NCBI GenBank assembly: GCA_964410965.1
Contig: CAYPIY010000007.1
Location: forward strand, 1-64,000
Source of the DNA: JBBIRG01 sp964410965
GTDB lineage: Bacteria; CLD3; SB21; JBBIRG01
Reading direction: 5' to 3'
Length of the DNA: 64,000 nt
Positions within the stretch are counted from its first letter, which is position 1. Every line of letters starts with the position of its first letter. The position numbers and the translations under genes were made by a program. Shown here in pieces: positions 36,404 through 44,789 of the stretch. Below the pieces are notes generated by a model. That model was not told where the DNA came from. It saw only the letters and a program-made list of their open reading frames with translations, and ran no database searches.

Positions 36404-37858
36404 TCAATCCTTAATGCAGCGGACGGGCAGTCCATAAGAAATACCCGCACTGTCTTTACGGGCGAGGCCTCCGTAAAAGCTCAGATAGTAGGCGTAAGAC
36501 CAGTAATAACCAGCCGGGGTACTTGACCATATCGCGCCTAAAGATCCATAATATGAAAATTTTCCTTCATAGTATCCGGTTTGTTTCATGTTGAATTTTG
36601 ACCGGCCGCCTTCGATAAGCTGATTGAAGGCTTCATTGCCCGGGCCGCCGCAATTGTTCATCAGGGTTTCAATTTCCGTGAAATCGGGCAAATGCCAGCC
36701 CGGCGGAGCGGCCGATTTGGCCGTTTCCCAGTCATAATATTTACCCAGCGTGTCATAACCCGGCGAATGCTTATAATACCAGGATCGCGTTTCATTCTGA
36801 ATATCATATCTCAGGTTTTCGGCCATCCATGTCTGCGAACCGATCGTAACGGTTTTGTAGATATTGCCGTCCCGGGGATCGGCGAAGGAACCGTAGTAAA
36901 AACTGTAATTCGCTTCATTGGAATAAGAGGAATAGGCAGAATGGTATACGGCTTTGACACGGTAAATGTACTCGTTCGTATATGAGATTGTATCTGTGTA
37001 AGAGGTGCAGTTTGAATCCAGCGCGGCGATTTCAAGAAAACCGCCGTTATTCATGTTTCTTTCGACGATATACCCCGTTTCGATTCGGCTTTTATCCTCC
37101 CATCCGAGAGTGCAGGTGCCGGTTCCGGTGCCGGTAAACCGGAGATTGACAGGGCTGCCGATCCCTGTATACAGGATGGAACCTGTTACCGGGAAGGACT
37201 GGCGCGTCTCGTCAAAAGCGGTGATACGGTAACTCAGATTCAGAGGAACGGAAGGGTTGGCGGGAATGCCGGTATCCATGTAGTCCTTTTTATCGGTGAG
37301 AAGAGTGGCGATCGTGACAAAACCGGAGCCGTCATTTCGTTCAATCCTGTACCCTTCCTCATTACGGCTCATATCCTGCCAGTACAGCTGGATGCCTGCG
37401 TATTCCACGGAGATCAATTGAAACTCCTTTGGCTGGTTCAGTGAACGGCTTGTATAATCAAAAGACACCTCATTGGAATAAGCAGAACTCTGGTTATTTT
37501 TCAGCACTTTGAACCGGTATTTGTAATCTTTATCGGTTTCTTTGTTGATCTTGGAATCGACGAGCGCAGACAGTCCTTTTCGTTCATAACTCACCGCCAT
37601 GTATCTTCCCTGCCCGGTTTTTCTCTCAAGCACAAAGGCGCAGTCATCGCTGTAATTCCGTCCCATCAGGATGACAATATTATACTGCTGGTCGACCGTG
37701 ATGTCGGCGATCCCGGGATCGGCGATCATCTCATTGTCCAGTATCGGTCCTTCGCTGAAATCGTGGCAGCCCGCGTGGAGAATAATCAGAAGCGTGAACA
37801 CCGCGGGCCGTATGCAAAGCCGGAAAAATGCGGAGGCTTTTGTGGGTAGTTCTTTCAT
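36404..37858 (-). CDS. Lipoprotein with fibronectin-III-like modules and C-terminal FISUMP domain (paralogue C)
   Basis: 484 residues, with a signal ending ILHAGC (Cys31) and the motif CHDFSEGP. After an acidic linker ('DPGIADITVDQQYNIVILMG', nearly shared with B) come Fn3-like modules ('AGIQLYWQDMSRNEEGYRIE', 'TCTLGWEDKSRIETGYIVER') and the FISUMP domain ('FADPRDGNIYKTVTIGSQTW', 'AAPPGWHLPDFTEIETLM', end 'LPVRCIKD'). It is the first of the three paralogues, eight bases after the CsgG-like gene, so all four genes should share one transcript. Confidence 0.88.
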   Translation of the reverse strand: MKELPTKASAFFRLCIRPAVFTLLIILHAGCHDFSEGPILDNEMIADPGIADITVDQQYNIVILMGRNYSDDCAFVLERKTGQGRYMAVSYERKGLSALVDSKINKETDKDYKYRFKVLKNNQSSAYSNEVSFDYTSRSLNQPKEFQLISVEYAGIQLYWQDMSRNEEGYRIERNDGSGFVTIATLLTDKKDYMDTGIPANPSVPLNLSYRITAFDETRQSFPVTGSILYTGIGSPVNLRFTGTGTGTCTLGWEDKSRIETGYIVERNMNNGGFLEIAALDSNCTSYTDTISYTNEYIYRVKAVYHSAYSSYSNEANYSFYYGSFADPRDGNIYKTVTIGSQTWMAENLRYDIQNETRSWYYKHSPGYDTLGKYYDWETAKSAAPPGWHLPDFTEIETLMNNCGGPGNEAFNQLIEGGRSKFNMKQTGYYEGKFSYYGSLGAIWSSTPAGYYWSYAYYLSFYGGLARKDSAGISYGLPVRCIKD

Positions 37859-37866
37859 GGAGTTAA

Positions 37867-38955
37867 TTAAAATTCCGCGGACAGTGAAAGCGAAATATTC
37901 CTTTTATCCTTAACATTCAGAGATACCGCGGCAGGCAGTGATTTGTTGTACATCTGGCGGTAAAAGTAATAAAACAAAACCGAGGCTCCGGCGGTCAGAC
38001 CGCTCGCGATCGTGATATTGTCATATTTTCTTGTCCGGGATTCGTATTTATTCATATCCGGAACCGTTTTGGAATCCCTGAATTTCTGATATGCGTTTTT
38101 CGATTCGATCATACCGTAAATACCGGTTCCGATCGATACGAGAAAAACTCCTGTCACTGTTTTGATGGGCCAGTGAGGAAGGCTTATGAATTTCCTTGCG
38201 ATGTCGAATTCCAGCACATCCGCGTCCTGCCGGGTCAATGCGATATCGTAATCATTTTTCGCAAAAACATCCGTGATATGCTTACGCAGGACGGACAGGC
38301 TCCCTCCCTGGTATACGATACGGTACTTGCGCTTATTGGCCTGAACCGACAATTCCTGGATTTCCCGGATGTCCCTGATCCCTCCAAGCAGGGCATAGCA
38401 TTCATTCACATCCCCGGTCGACAACGGCCCGTTCAGGATCAGCATTTTGTCATTTATGGCGGACGCCGGATTGAACAATTCGTTGGCCATGTTCCTGAAA
38501 ATATCCAGCAGTTCGTCCGCGCTTCCCTTGTGCTCATAATCCACCGAATTCTCCGACTTTCCCGTGGTGATATCGACCGTCCGGATGGTAATGGAGTACG
38601 TGCTTCCAATCTTCCCGATGTTGCCCATGACTATTTTTTCGGCCGCGAGCAATTGGCCGACCTGGATGGCGCATTCGTTGGTGTTGCAGTTGTCGGTCAT
38701 GGAAAAATCCTGCTCTTTCAGGATGTCGTCCATTTTGGTGCGTTCCACGACCTGGAAACGGTTCATCCGGATCAGGGCATGGCGGAATTTTTCCGTCAGC
38801 AGCGCGGCGTCCTCATGGGTGATCTGCGATATGGGGGTAAAATCCAGAACAGCGATCGTGACTTTTTTGTCTTCGGCCTGGGACATAATCCGGGCGTCCG
38901 TGAAGATAAAAAACGTGATCCAGATCACAGTGAAAGAGATGAAATAATTTCGCAT
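37867..38955 (-). CDS. CsgG-like envelope protein with membrane segments
   Basis: 362 residues from the ATG at 38955 (AAAAGGTAT upstream; the frame extends to 39000). A signal peptide is followed at residues ~30-180 by a CsgG/TolB-N-like domain: 'KKVTIAVLDFTPISQITHED', 'LTEKFRHALIRMNRFQVVER', 'IGKIGSTYSITIRTVDITTG'. Two Cys (DNCNTNEC) lie within it. The C-terminal half has two hydrophobic helices around 270-290 and 318-338. There is no lipobox, unlike true CsgG. It heads the operon with the three FISUMP lipoproteins and may help place them at the surface; that is inference. Confidence 0.8.
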   Translation of the reverse strand: MRNYFISFTVIWITFFIFTDARIMSQAEDKKVTIAVLDFTPISQITHEDAALLTEKFRHALIRMNRFQVVERTKMDDILKEQDFSMTDNCNTNECAIQVGQLLAAEKIVMGNIGKIGSTYSITIRTVDITTGKSENSVDYEHKGSADELLDIFRNMANELFNPASAINDKMLILNGPLSTGDVNECYALLGGIRDIREIQELSVQANKRKYRIVYQGGSLSVLRKHITDVFAKNDYDIALTRQDADVLEFDIARKFISLPHWPIKTVTGVFLVSIGTGIYGMIESKNAYQKFRDSKTVPDMNKYESRTRKYDNITIASGLTAGASVLFYYFYRQMYNKSLPAAVSLNVKDKRNISLSLSAEF

Positions 38956-39167
38956 CGATATACCTTTTACAATGAAATGATGTTCTAACAATTTTTTCAT
39001 GTTTATTCAGTATTACAATGTAATATATGCCTAATGAATGCTAAATGTAAATGAAAAAATATTGATTTGTTTTTAATTTTTGAATGTTTTGCATTTAAAT
39101 TGAATGAATGGATTGATTTTCGTATTTTTCATATTACAAACCTGTAACACATAAAGAATGTATCATT

Positions 39168-39842
39168 ATGGACCAGCGTCACCAGGAGTACATCGATTAT
39201 TACCGGGTTCGCGTGAAGAAATACGAAAACAACCCGATTTACGAAAATTCGCTGAAAGCCGAGCAGAATATGCTACGCATCATTTCCGGCGTGCCAACCC
39301 TGGAAGAATTTAAAACAGCGGTCGAAAAAGACAAACCGCATATTCAGTGCGCCATCGCCCTTGTCAAAGATCAGGAACTGGCGCGGCAGAAACATTTTAC
39401 CGAACTCAACGAACCGGTGCGCAGGCTGTCCGCGGATAAAATTCTCTCGGTGGCGGATTCTTTCACCAGCGACACGGAATTAGTGCAGACGGTCGGTAAC
39501 ATCAACAATGAGGTGAATGTGAAGATATCCGTCGATCTGCTGGTGGAGCAGTTCATGTCGGATATTACTTCATTGGAAAATATCGAGGTCTGGGAGACGG
39601 GGGACATTCCGGATGAATGGCACAGGGAAGTGAAACAGGAATGGCCGGACGAACGCCGCGCCGAATACCGTAAACTGTGGAAAGAAATAACCCTGCCCAA
39701 CGCCCGTAAATGGGACCCGAACTGGGATTTAAACTACGACCTGCTCTGGGAGGAACGCCACCGCCGTAAGCTTTCGTACATGTCCGACGAAACGCTGAAA
39801 AAAAGGATCGAACAACATAAACGTTACAGGGGGATACTCTGA
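39168..39842 (+). CDS. Uncharacterised protein, first of an orphan gene pair
   Basis: 224 residues with no signal peptide or membrane segment. Sequence is charged and helical, with an aromatic-rich stretch near the end ('ARKWDPNWDLNYDLLWEERH') and a basic tail ('KKRIEQHKRYRGIL'). I recognise no domain. It is divergent from the CsgG-like gene, with a 212-base AT-rich gap holding the promoters. The stop overlaps the ATG of the next gene by one base, so the two are coupled and probably work together. Confidence 0.8.
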   Translation: MDQRHQEYIDYYRVRVKKYENNPIYENSLKAEQNMLRIISGVPTLEEFKTAVEKDKPHIQCAIALVKDQELARQKHFTELNEPVRRLSADKILSVADSFTSDTELVQTVGNINNEVNVKISVDLLVEQFMSDITSLENIEVWETGDIPDEWHREVKQEWPDERRAEYRKLWKEITLPNARKWDPNWDLNYDLLWEERHRRKLSYMSDETLKKRIEQHKRYRGIL

Positions 39843-40882
39843 TGCCGGTCGATAAAAACTTAACTGATCCGATACTGAACACGTTCAGGAATATGGCGAA
39901 AGACCTGACGGACAAGAAAGCCTCCGGTCCGGCTTACGACAACATGATGGCGACGCTCGCCCGGATGGAACAATTAGCCGATGAACTGGGCGACATCATG
40001 TCGTTCAACGCCGAAATGGTGAAGCAAAACCTGTACAACGGGTTCAGCAATTATTACGGCGAAGCGTACGCGGCGCTGGCGAAACAAGCCGCCTCCGGCG
40101 GCACGGACGACGCCTCCCTGCTCGCGATGACGCTGAAAGCCTACGAGGACGCAATCATCAACCTGAAAGACGTTCCGTACAGCGACACGCTGATCAAGCC
40201 CATACAGGAACTTGTGGACGCCGGCAAGTCGGGCGTGTCATATCCGGTGTTCCTGCGCATCGCGGAGGAACGCGGGCTGTTCAAGGCCATGGAAGGCACC
40301 GTGGTTGTACGCGACGTCATTCTCGAGGAAATCGAATTCGCAAAAAAATCGTTCCTGCCATTGCATGTCAAAATGCACGAAGAGAAACTCGCCGCGTTCG
40401 ACGAACTTGCGAAGCGGTCATCGCTGGGCATACCGGACTCGTTTGAGTTCGGACTGGTGCGGCAAAAAATCGAATGGAAGCACGAGCCGGAGATCATCCG
40501 CCGGAAGGAATGCATCCACCGATGGGAAAAAATGCTTGATATCGTGTATGACTGGATCGATTCGTTCTGTTCCTTCGCTCCGCACGATGAACGCTGGGCT
40601 GATCTCCGCGGTATGAAATTCACACTGCGGAATATCAAACGTACGCAGGATTGCGCGCCGGGTTTTCTGAAAGTCCGCGAGAAAATCTTCGGTGATTATT
40701 TTCAGCTGAAATGGGACGATATATTCACGCATGAAACCTTCATCACTGAACAGGCCGCCGGCCGCGTGAATTTCAAAGGCCCGCACTTGGACAAGATCAA
40801 ACAGGGTTATCCGTTCTGCAATCCCGGAGGAATGCCGTCCAAGGAACTGATCGGCTTGGCGGAGAGTATTTACAGGAAGTAG
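39842..40882 (+). CDS. Uncharacterised protein, second of an orphan gene pair
   Basis: 346 residues, soluble and mostly helical, with no recognised domain. Notable segments are 'MATLARMEQLADELGDIMSF', 'GFSNYYGEAYAALAKQAASG', 'HRWEKMLDIVYDWIDSFCSF', and a C-terminus with 'GYPFCNPGGMPSKELIGLAE'. The spaced Cys and His could hold a metal, but no clear motif is seen. The one-base overlap with the preceding gene suggests co-translation. After the stop, bases 40889-40966 can still be read in another frame as a short hydrophobic peptide, possibly a decayed tail. Confidence 0.8.
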   Translation: MPVDKNLTDPILNTFRNMAKDLTDKKASGPAYDNMMATLARMEQLADELGDIMSFNAEMVKQNLYNGFSNYYGEAYAALAKQAASGGTDDASLLAMTLKAYEDAIINLKDVPYSDTLIKPIQELVDAGKSGVSYPVFLRIAEERGLFKAMEGTVVVRDVILEEIEFAKKSFLPLHVKMHEEKLAAFDELAKRSSLGIPDSFEFGLVRQKIEWKHEPEIIRRKECIHRWEKMLDIVYDWIDSFCSFAPHDERWADLRGMKFTLRNIKRTQDCAPGFLKVREKIFGDYFQLKWDDIFTHETFITEQAAGRVNFKGPHLDKIKQGYPFCNPGGMPSKELIGLAESIYRK

Positions 40883-41005
40883 AAATTTGAATATGCCGCT
40901 TCCCTGCTTGAACATTTAGGATTCAGATACCCAAATATCCATTTCGAACTTATCAGTTTACCATGAAGTTAACCGATAGCCATTTCATGTCAGAACTGGG
41001 AAGTT

Positions 41006-41632
41006 TCACATCTTCTTCAAACAGTCTTCTCGCTCCAGCATCCGGTTATGATATCTTCCCAGGAGAACTAGCGCGGTGATCGCCCCGGTCAGTGCGTACG
41101 CCATATCCGACTGTGTGTCCCAGACATATCCCTGCGTTCCGAGGAACGCATCGGCTGAATCGCCGGAGGCGACGGCCACCCACCATTCGATCAGCTCATA
41201 AAAAGCGCTGATCGCGAGGCATATTGAGACCACGATGAAGAACAGCCATTTTCCGGGCCTGAGCGGGGTTTTTCGGATCAGAATTTCCCGGGCAATAATC
41301 GCCGGAATAAAACCCTGCGCAAAATGTCCGACTTTATCATAGTTGTTCCGGCTGAGCTCAAATGTATCCCTGATCCAGTTGAACAGAGGAACCTCCGCGT
41401 AGGTATAATGTCCGCCGACCATGAGAATAACAGCATGAATGAGCATGAGCCAGTATGCCAGAACGGTGAACCGGAAAGAACGGTACGTGACCGCAAGCAA
41501 AGCAAGCCCGATCAGCGCCGGCGCCACTTCCAGAAACCATGTGAAATAATCATGCGGGTTGATCGCCGACCAGATAAATACAGCGAAGAAAATGAACAGC
41601 CAGAGGATGGCGAGTTTAATATTTGTTGACAT
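41006..41632 (-). CDS. Integral membrane protein, DUF2238/YjdF family
   Basis: 208 residues with about six membrane helices. The family's conserved polar motifs are visible: 'HYTYAEVPLFNWI', 'NNYDKVGHFAQGFIPAIIAR', 'AFYELIEWWVA', and 'FLGTQGYVWDTQSDMAYAL'. The acidic and His residues within helices suggest a membrane-embedded active or transport site, but the family's function is not known. It lies convergent with the orphan pair and downstream of no other gene. Confidence 0.88.
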   Translation of the reverse strand: MSTNIKLAILWLFIFFAVFIWSAINPHDYFTWFLEVAPALIGLALLAVTYRSFRFTVLAYWLMLIHAVILMVGGHYTYAEVPLFNWIRDTFELSRNNYDKVGHFAQGFIPAIIAREILIRKTPLRPGKWLFFIVVSICLAISAFYELIEWWVAVASGDSADAFLGTQGYVWDTQSDMAYALTGAITALVLLGRYHNRMLEREDCLKKM

Positions 41633-41820
41633 TATTGCATTCTTCTTTTTTGTTATTACATTTCAATGTGATTGCTTTCTCAGCAAACCCTTTAAGCACA
41701 AGTAATATTCGCAGACGGAGTATTCAAACTTTAATGCAAAAATTTAAAATAATTTCCTGCCCGCATCCGGCGGATAAGATAAAGATAAAACAATCAAATG
41801 AGTCCGATCGTCATATAAAC

Positions 41821-44454
41821 TCAATCCCTGACACACCTGATGCTGAAACCGTAAATCTTATTGTTGCTGCTGCGGTACATATAAGCGTTCCCATCGCTCA
41901 TTTCACGGTACCACGCAAATGAGGTGTAGTTGTCCGAAGAAGTCCACCAGTAACCGTTGCCGCCCATATTGAAAAATGCGCCGTTGAAGTAACGGTAACC
42001 TCCGGGAAGCGCGGTAAAGCTTATTTCGTCCGTTGCGCCTGTATTTGGGCTATTCCAGTGAACCGTTCCGGTTTCTTTTAATTTGCCTCCGGCAACACTT
42101 TCGCCGCCAAGATAAGCGGTCAATATCGTCCACTCCTCATCACTCGGCAAGTGCCAGCCGGGAGGCGCTACGGCCAAAGCCGTATTCCAGTCATACAACC
42201 GGCCATAGGCGGCCGAATAGGCAGCTGAGTCATTATTATAATACCACGAGTTTCCTGTGGAGGGCCTGAAATTCAAATTCTCAGCCATCCAGGTCTGAGT
42301 GCCTAAGGTTACGGTTTTGTAAACCCTTCCGTCCCTTGGATCGGTGAATGTGCCGAATAAAAGGGATGTGGTTGTCGAAAAACTTACCTGGCTCCCATAG
42401 CTTGTACCGACGCTGTTTGTGGCATACGCCCTGACATAATATTTCGTACCGGGAGATAAGCCTGTCATTGCACTGGTAAAAGCGCCCGATCCTGAACCGT
42501 TATTCGTATGATTGTCTGAGACCGTAGGATTTTGTGAAGCACTCCAGCAAATGCCGCGCGCCGTAACCGAGAAGCCGCCGTCTGAAATCACATTGCCTCC
42601 GCCCGCAGCAGTAGTACTGTCAATATTCGTTATGCTTACGGTCGTTACGGTTGGCGCACTGCCAGCGATGTTGCTTGTAAAACTGACCTGACTGCCATAG
42701 CCTGTACCCGCGCTGTTTGTAGCGTAAGCCCTGACATAATATGTCGTGTTCGGTGAAAGCCCGGTGATCGCACTAGTAAACGAACCGGTGCCGGTACCGT
42801 TCGTTGTCTTGGAATTTGCGGTTGTCGGATTCGGTGATGCGCTCCAGCATACTCCGCGGACGGTTACGGATGCTCCTCCGTCGGAAGTTACATTACCTCC
42901 TCCGGAAGCTGTGGTCGTGGTAATATCACCTATTGATGCGGTCGTTACGGTGGGTGCGGCTGGAGCGGCGTTAGTCTTAAAACTCACCTGTGAACCGTAT
43001 GATGTTCCCGCGCTGTTTGTGGCATAAGCCCTGACATAATACGTCGTGTTCGGTGAAAGCCCGGTGATCGAACTTGTAAACGATCCGGTACCTGTTCCGT
43101 TTGTTGTTTTTGCATTAGCCGTTGTCGGATTCTGCGACGTGTTCCAGCAAACGCCGCGGGCGGTAACGGATGAACTGCCCTTCGCGGTTACATTACCGCC
43201 TCCTGAGGCTGTTGTCGGTGTTATGCCTGTAACAGATGACGTTGTGACCGTAGGCGCCACTGCCGGGGGAACGGCGGCCTGGGCGATTATGGTTTCATAG
43301 GAAAGAAGATCGGATACATTGATGTCGAATAACACCTTGCTGAATACCTCCGCTTTTGCTCCGGCTCCCATATTCAAGCCGCAATATATCTTCCACCATG
43401 GGGTTTGCATTAAATCCGCTTCAATTCTTCCGTATAACTTCATATTCGCATAAGGACCGACGACACCATATATCTTCACTGTAAGTTCAGGCTTGATAAA
43501 AAATCCCGCCCCGACATTCATATTTAATTGCGGAGGCGTAAAACTAAAAGATTTGTTTAAAGTCTTATAGGTTGACCATCCCTGGTTTTTCACATATTTC
43601 ATGCCTGCATTAAAACTCAGGGATTGGCTGATTTCGCTGGTTACCGAAGCATTCGCGTAACCGTCAATACCCGCTTTGACTTTCAATTGAGGCGTAAAAA
43701 CAACCGGAACGGGACCGACCATCACTGTTATTGGAGTAAAGTTAATAGTGAATAAGGTTATATTGCGTTCAAGACTGTATTCCAGACCGGCTACCAATCG
43801 TAAATTCAAATTTTCAGAAGATGAAAAACCGCAATTGACTTCTTTTAACCCCTGAAAGAAGCTGATGTCAATTTTTACGAAAATATTCCAGTCGCAATTT
43901 AATGTGCCCTCAAGTCTCAGCTGATCGGAAGTAGTCGCTGAATTTCCGTCATGATCATATAAAACCGATTTTATATTCCATGCGAATTGGGTTTCATTGG
44001 GTTTTTTTAAGCATGATGGATCAAGCTGAATACCATCGTAATTGTATTCAATGCTTCTGATGTCGGATACCGTAAGCGGGGTTTCTAATTCAATGCTGCC
44101 TTCCTGAATTAAATCCGTAATGGCGGCTTGCGACGTTTTAACCGTATATTGTCCGTTGACTTGATTAATTTCAGTGATGGTCCTGAGCACGCCTTCGCCT
44201 ACATCCGAAACAAGGATATCTCCCGTATCGAGATTAAAAGGCGCTAAATTACTGTCAAAAACAAAAGTCTGTGACGCAGAATCCATCGAAACGATACTGG
44301 CTTGCCAGTCATCCTTTTCCATATATTTCGCGTTATCAGCCACTACAATTTGTTTATTTTTACTCTCATCATTGTCATGACAGCTTCCTGAAAAAAACAA
44401 AATGGTTAATGAAAGGGATAAAAGCATGCTAACTTTTTTATTGACAGCTTTCAT
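41821..44454 (-). CDS. Large lipoprotein with three tandem Ig/Fn3-like repeats and FISUMP domain (paralogue D)
   Basis: 877 residues from the ATG at 44454, preceded by GGAGACAAAATC. The signal ends FFSGSC (Cys25), then CHDNDES. Residues ~50-420 form a beta-rich region with no recognised fold. Three repeats of 100 residues follow ('PTVTTSSVTGITPTTASGGG' ... 'YYVRAYATNSAGTSYGSQVS'), a module common in Bacteroidota surface proteins. The C-terminus is a FISUMP domain ('FTDPRDGRVYKTVTLGTQTW' to 'SIRCVRD'). It is a probable cell-surface protein and is separate from the A-C operon. Copy number of the repeat could vary between strains. Confidence 0.9.
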   Translation of the reverse strand: MKAVNKKVSMLLSLSLTILFFSGSCHDNDESKNKQIVVADNAKYMEKDDWQASIVSMDSASQTFVFDSNLAPFNLDTGDILVSDVGEGVLRTITEINQVNGQYTVKTSQAAITDLIQEGSIELETPLTVSDIRSIEYNYDGIQLDPSCLKKPNETQFAWNIKSVLYDHDGNSATTSDQLRLEGTLNCDWNIFVKIDISFFQGLKEVNCGFSSSENLNLRLVAGLEYSLERNITLFTINFTPITVMVGPVPVVFTPQLKVKAGIDGYANASVTSEISQSLSFNAGMKYVKNQGWSTYKTLNKSFSFTPPQLNMNVGAGFFIKPELTVKIYGVVGPYANMKLYGRIEADLMQTPWWKIYCGLNMGAGAKAEVFSKVLFDINVSDLLSYETIIAQAAVPPAVAPTVTTSSVTGITPTTASGGGNVTAKGSSSVTARGVCWNTSQNPTTANAKTTNGTGTGSFTSSITGLSPNTTYYVRAYATNSAGTSYGSQVSFKTNAAPAAPTVTTASIGDITTTTASGGGNVTSDGGASVTVRGVCWSASPNPTTANSKTTNGTGTGSFTSAITGLSPNTTYYVRAYATNSAGTGYGSQVSFTSNIAGSAPTVTTVSITNIDSTTAAGGGNVISDGGFSVTARGICWSASQNPTVSDNHTNNGSGSGAFTSAMTGLSPGTKYYVRAYATNSVGTSYGSQVSFSTTTSLLFGTFTDPRDGRVYKTVTLGTQTWMAENLNFRPSTGNSWYYNNDSAAYSAAYGRLYDWNTALAVAPPGWHLPSDEEWTILTAYLGGESVAGGKLKETGTVHWNSPNTGATDEISFTALPGGYRYFNGAFFNMGGNGYWWTSSDNYTSFAWYREMSDGNAYMYRSSNNKIYGFSIRCVRD
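42372..43262 (-). repeat. Three tandem 300-bp coding repeats
   Basis: The phrase CTGACATAAT recurs at 42431, 42731 and 43031, an exact 300-base (100-codon) period. Units 1 and 2 are nearly identical over long stretches (for example around 42735-42785 and 43035-43085), while the unit nearest the FISUMP domain is more diverged. This points to recent duplication or gene conversion. Confidence 0.9.
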
Positions 44455-44789
44455 GATTTTGTCTCCTTTGGAAAATTTGTTTAAAATATTTTCGAACAAA
44501 TTCTTTCGCTTTTTACGTATGAGGACAGGATTTTGGTTTTGTGTTTTCAAAACGGGGTTGCACTTAACGTTCCGCCCTTAGCTATGTGCCGTACCGGTTC
44601 TTTTAAGCTTTTCCAGCATCCCAGTCAAAACCGGCGCAATGCTCAATTGGATGGGCCATATTTCGTATTGCCTGATTGTATTTTATGCTCACTTGAAATG
44701 TAAATTAGATAATTCTTAAACGCAAGTACGAATATAAATAGCCTGGCGAGTGGCGGCAGTAAAATTTTTATCCCCCCGGATTTTTCCTG
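44455..44789. other. Gene-free region of about 335 bases
   Basis: It lies upstream of paralogue D and downstream of recX. It has no coding frame of note. At 44570-44600 it contains GCACTTAACGTTCCGCCC, where ACTTAAC fits the RYYYAAC pattern of an integron attC simple site, followed by an inverted repeat (ACCGGTT and AACCGG) near 44594-44635. A complete attC site is not demonstrated. Confidence 0.4.

Noticed and set aside
42372..43262. A CRISPR array
   Set aside because: The repeats are 300 bases long, lie in frame within a coding region, and are contiguous without spacers.
33487..44550. A complete diversity-generating retroelement
   Set aside because: No reverse transcriptase or template repeat is present in the window; only the variable 3' ends of the FISUMP genes were suggestive.
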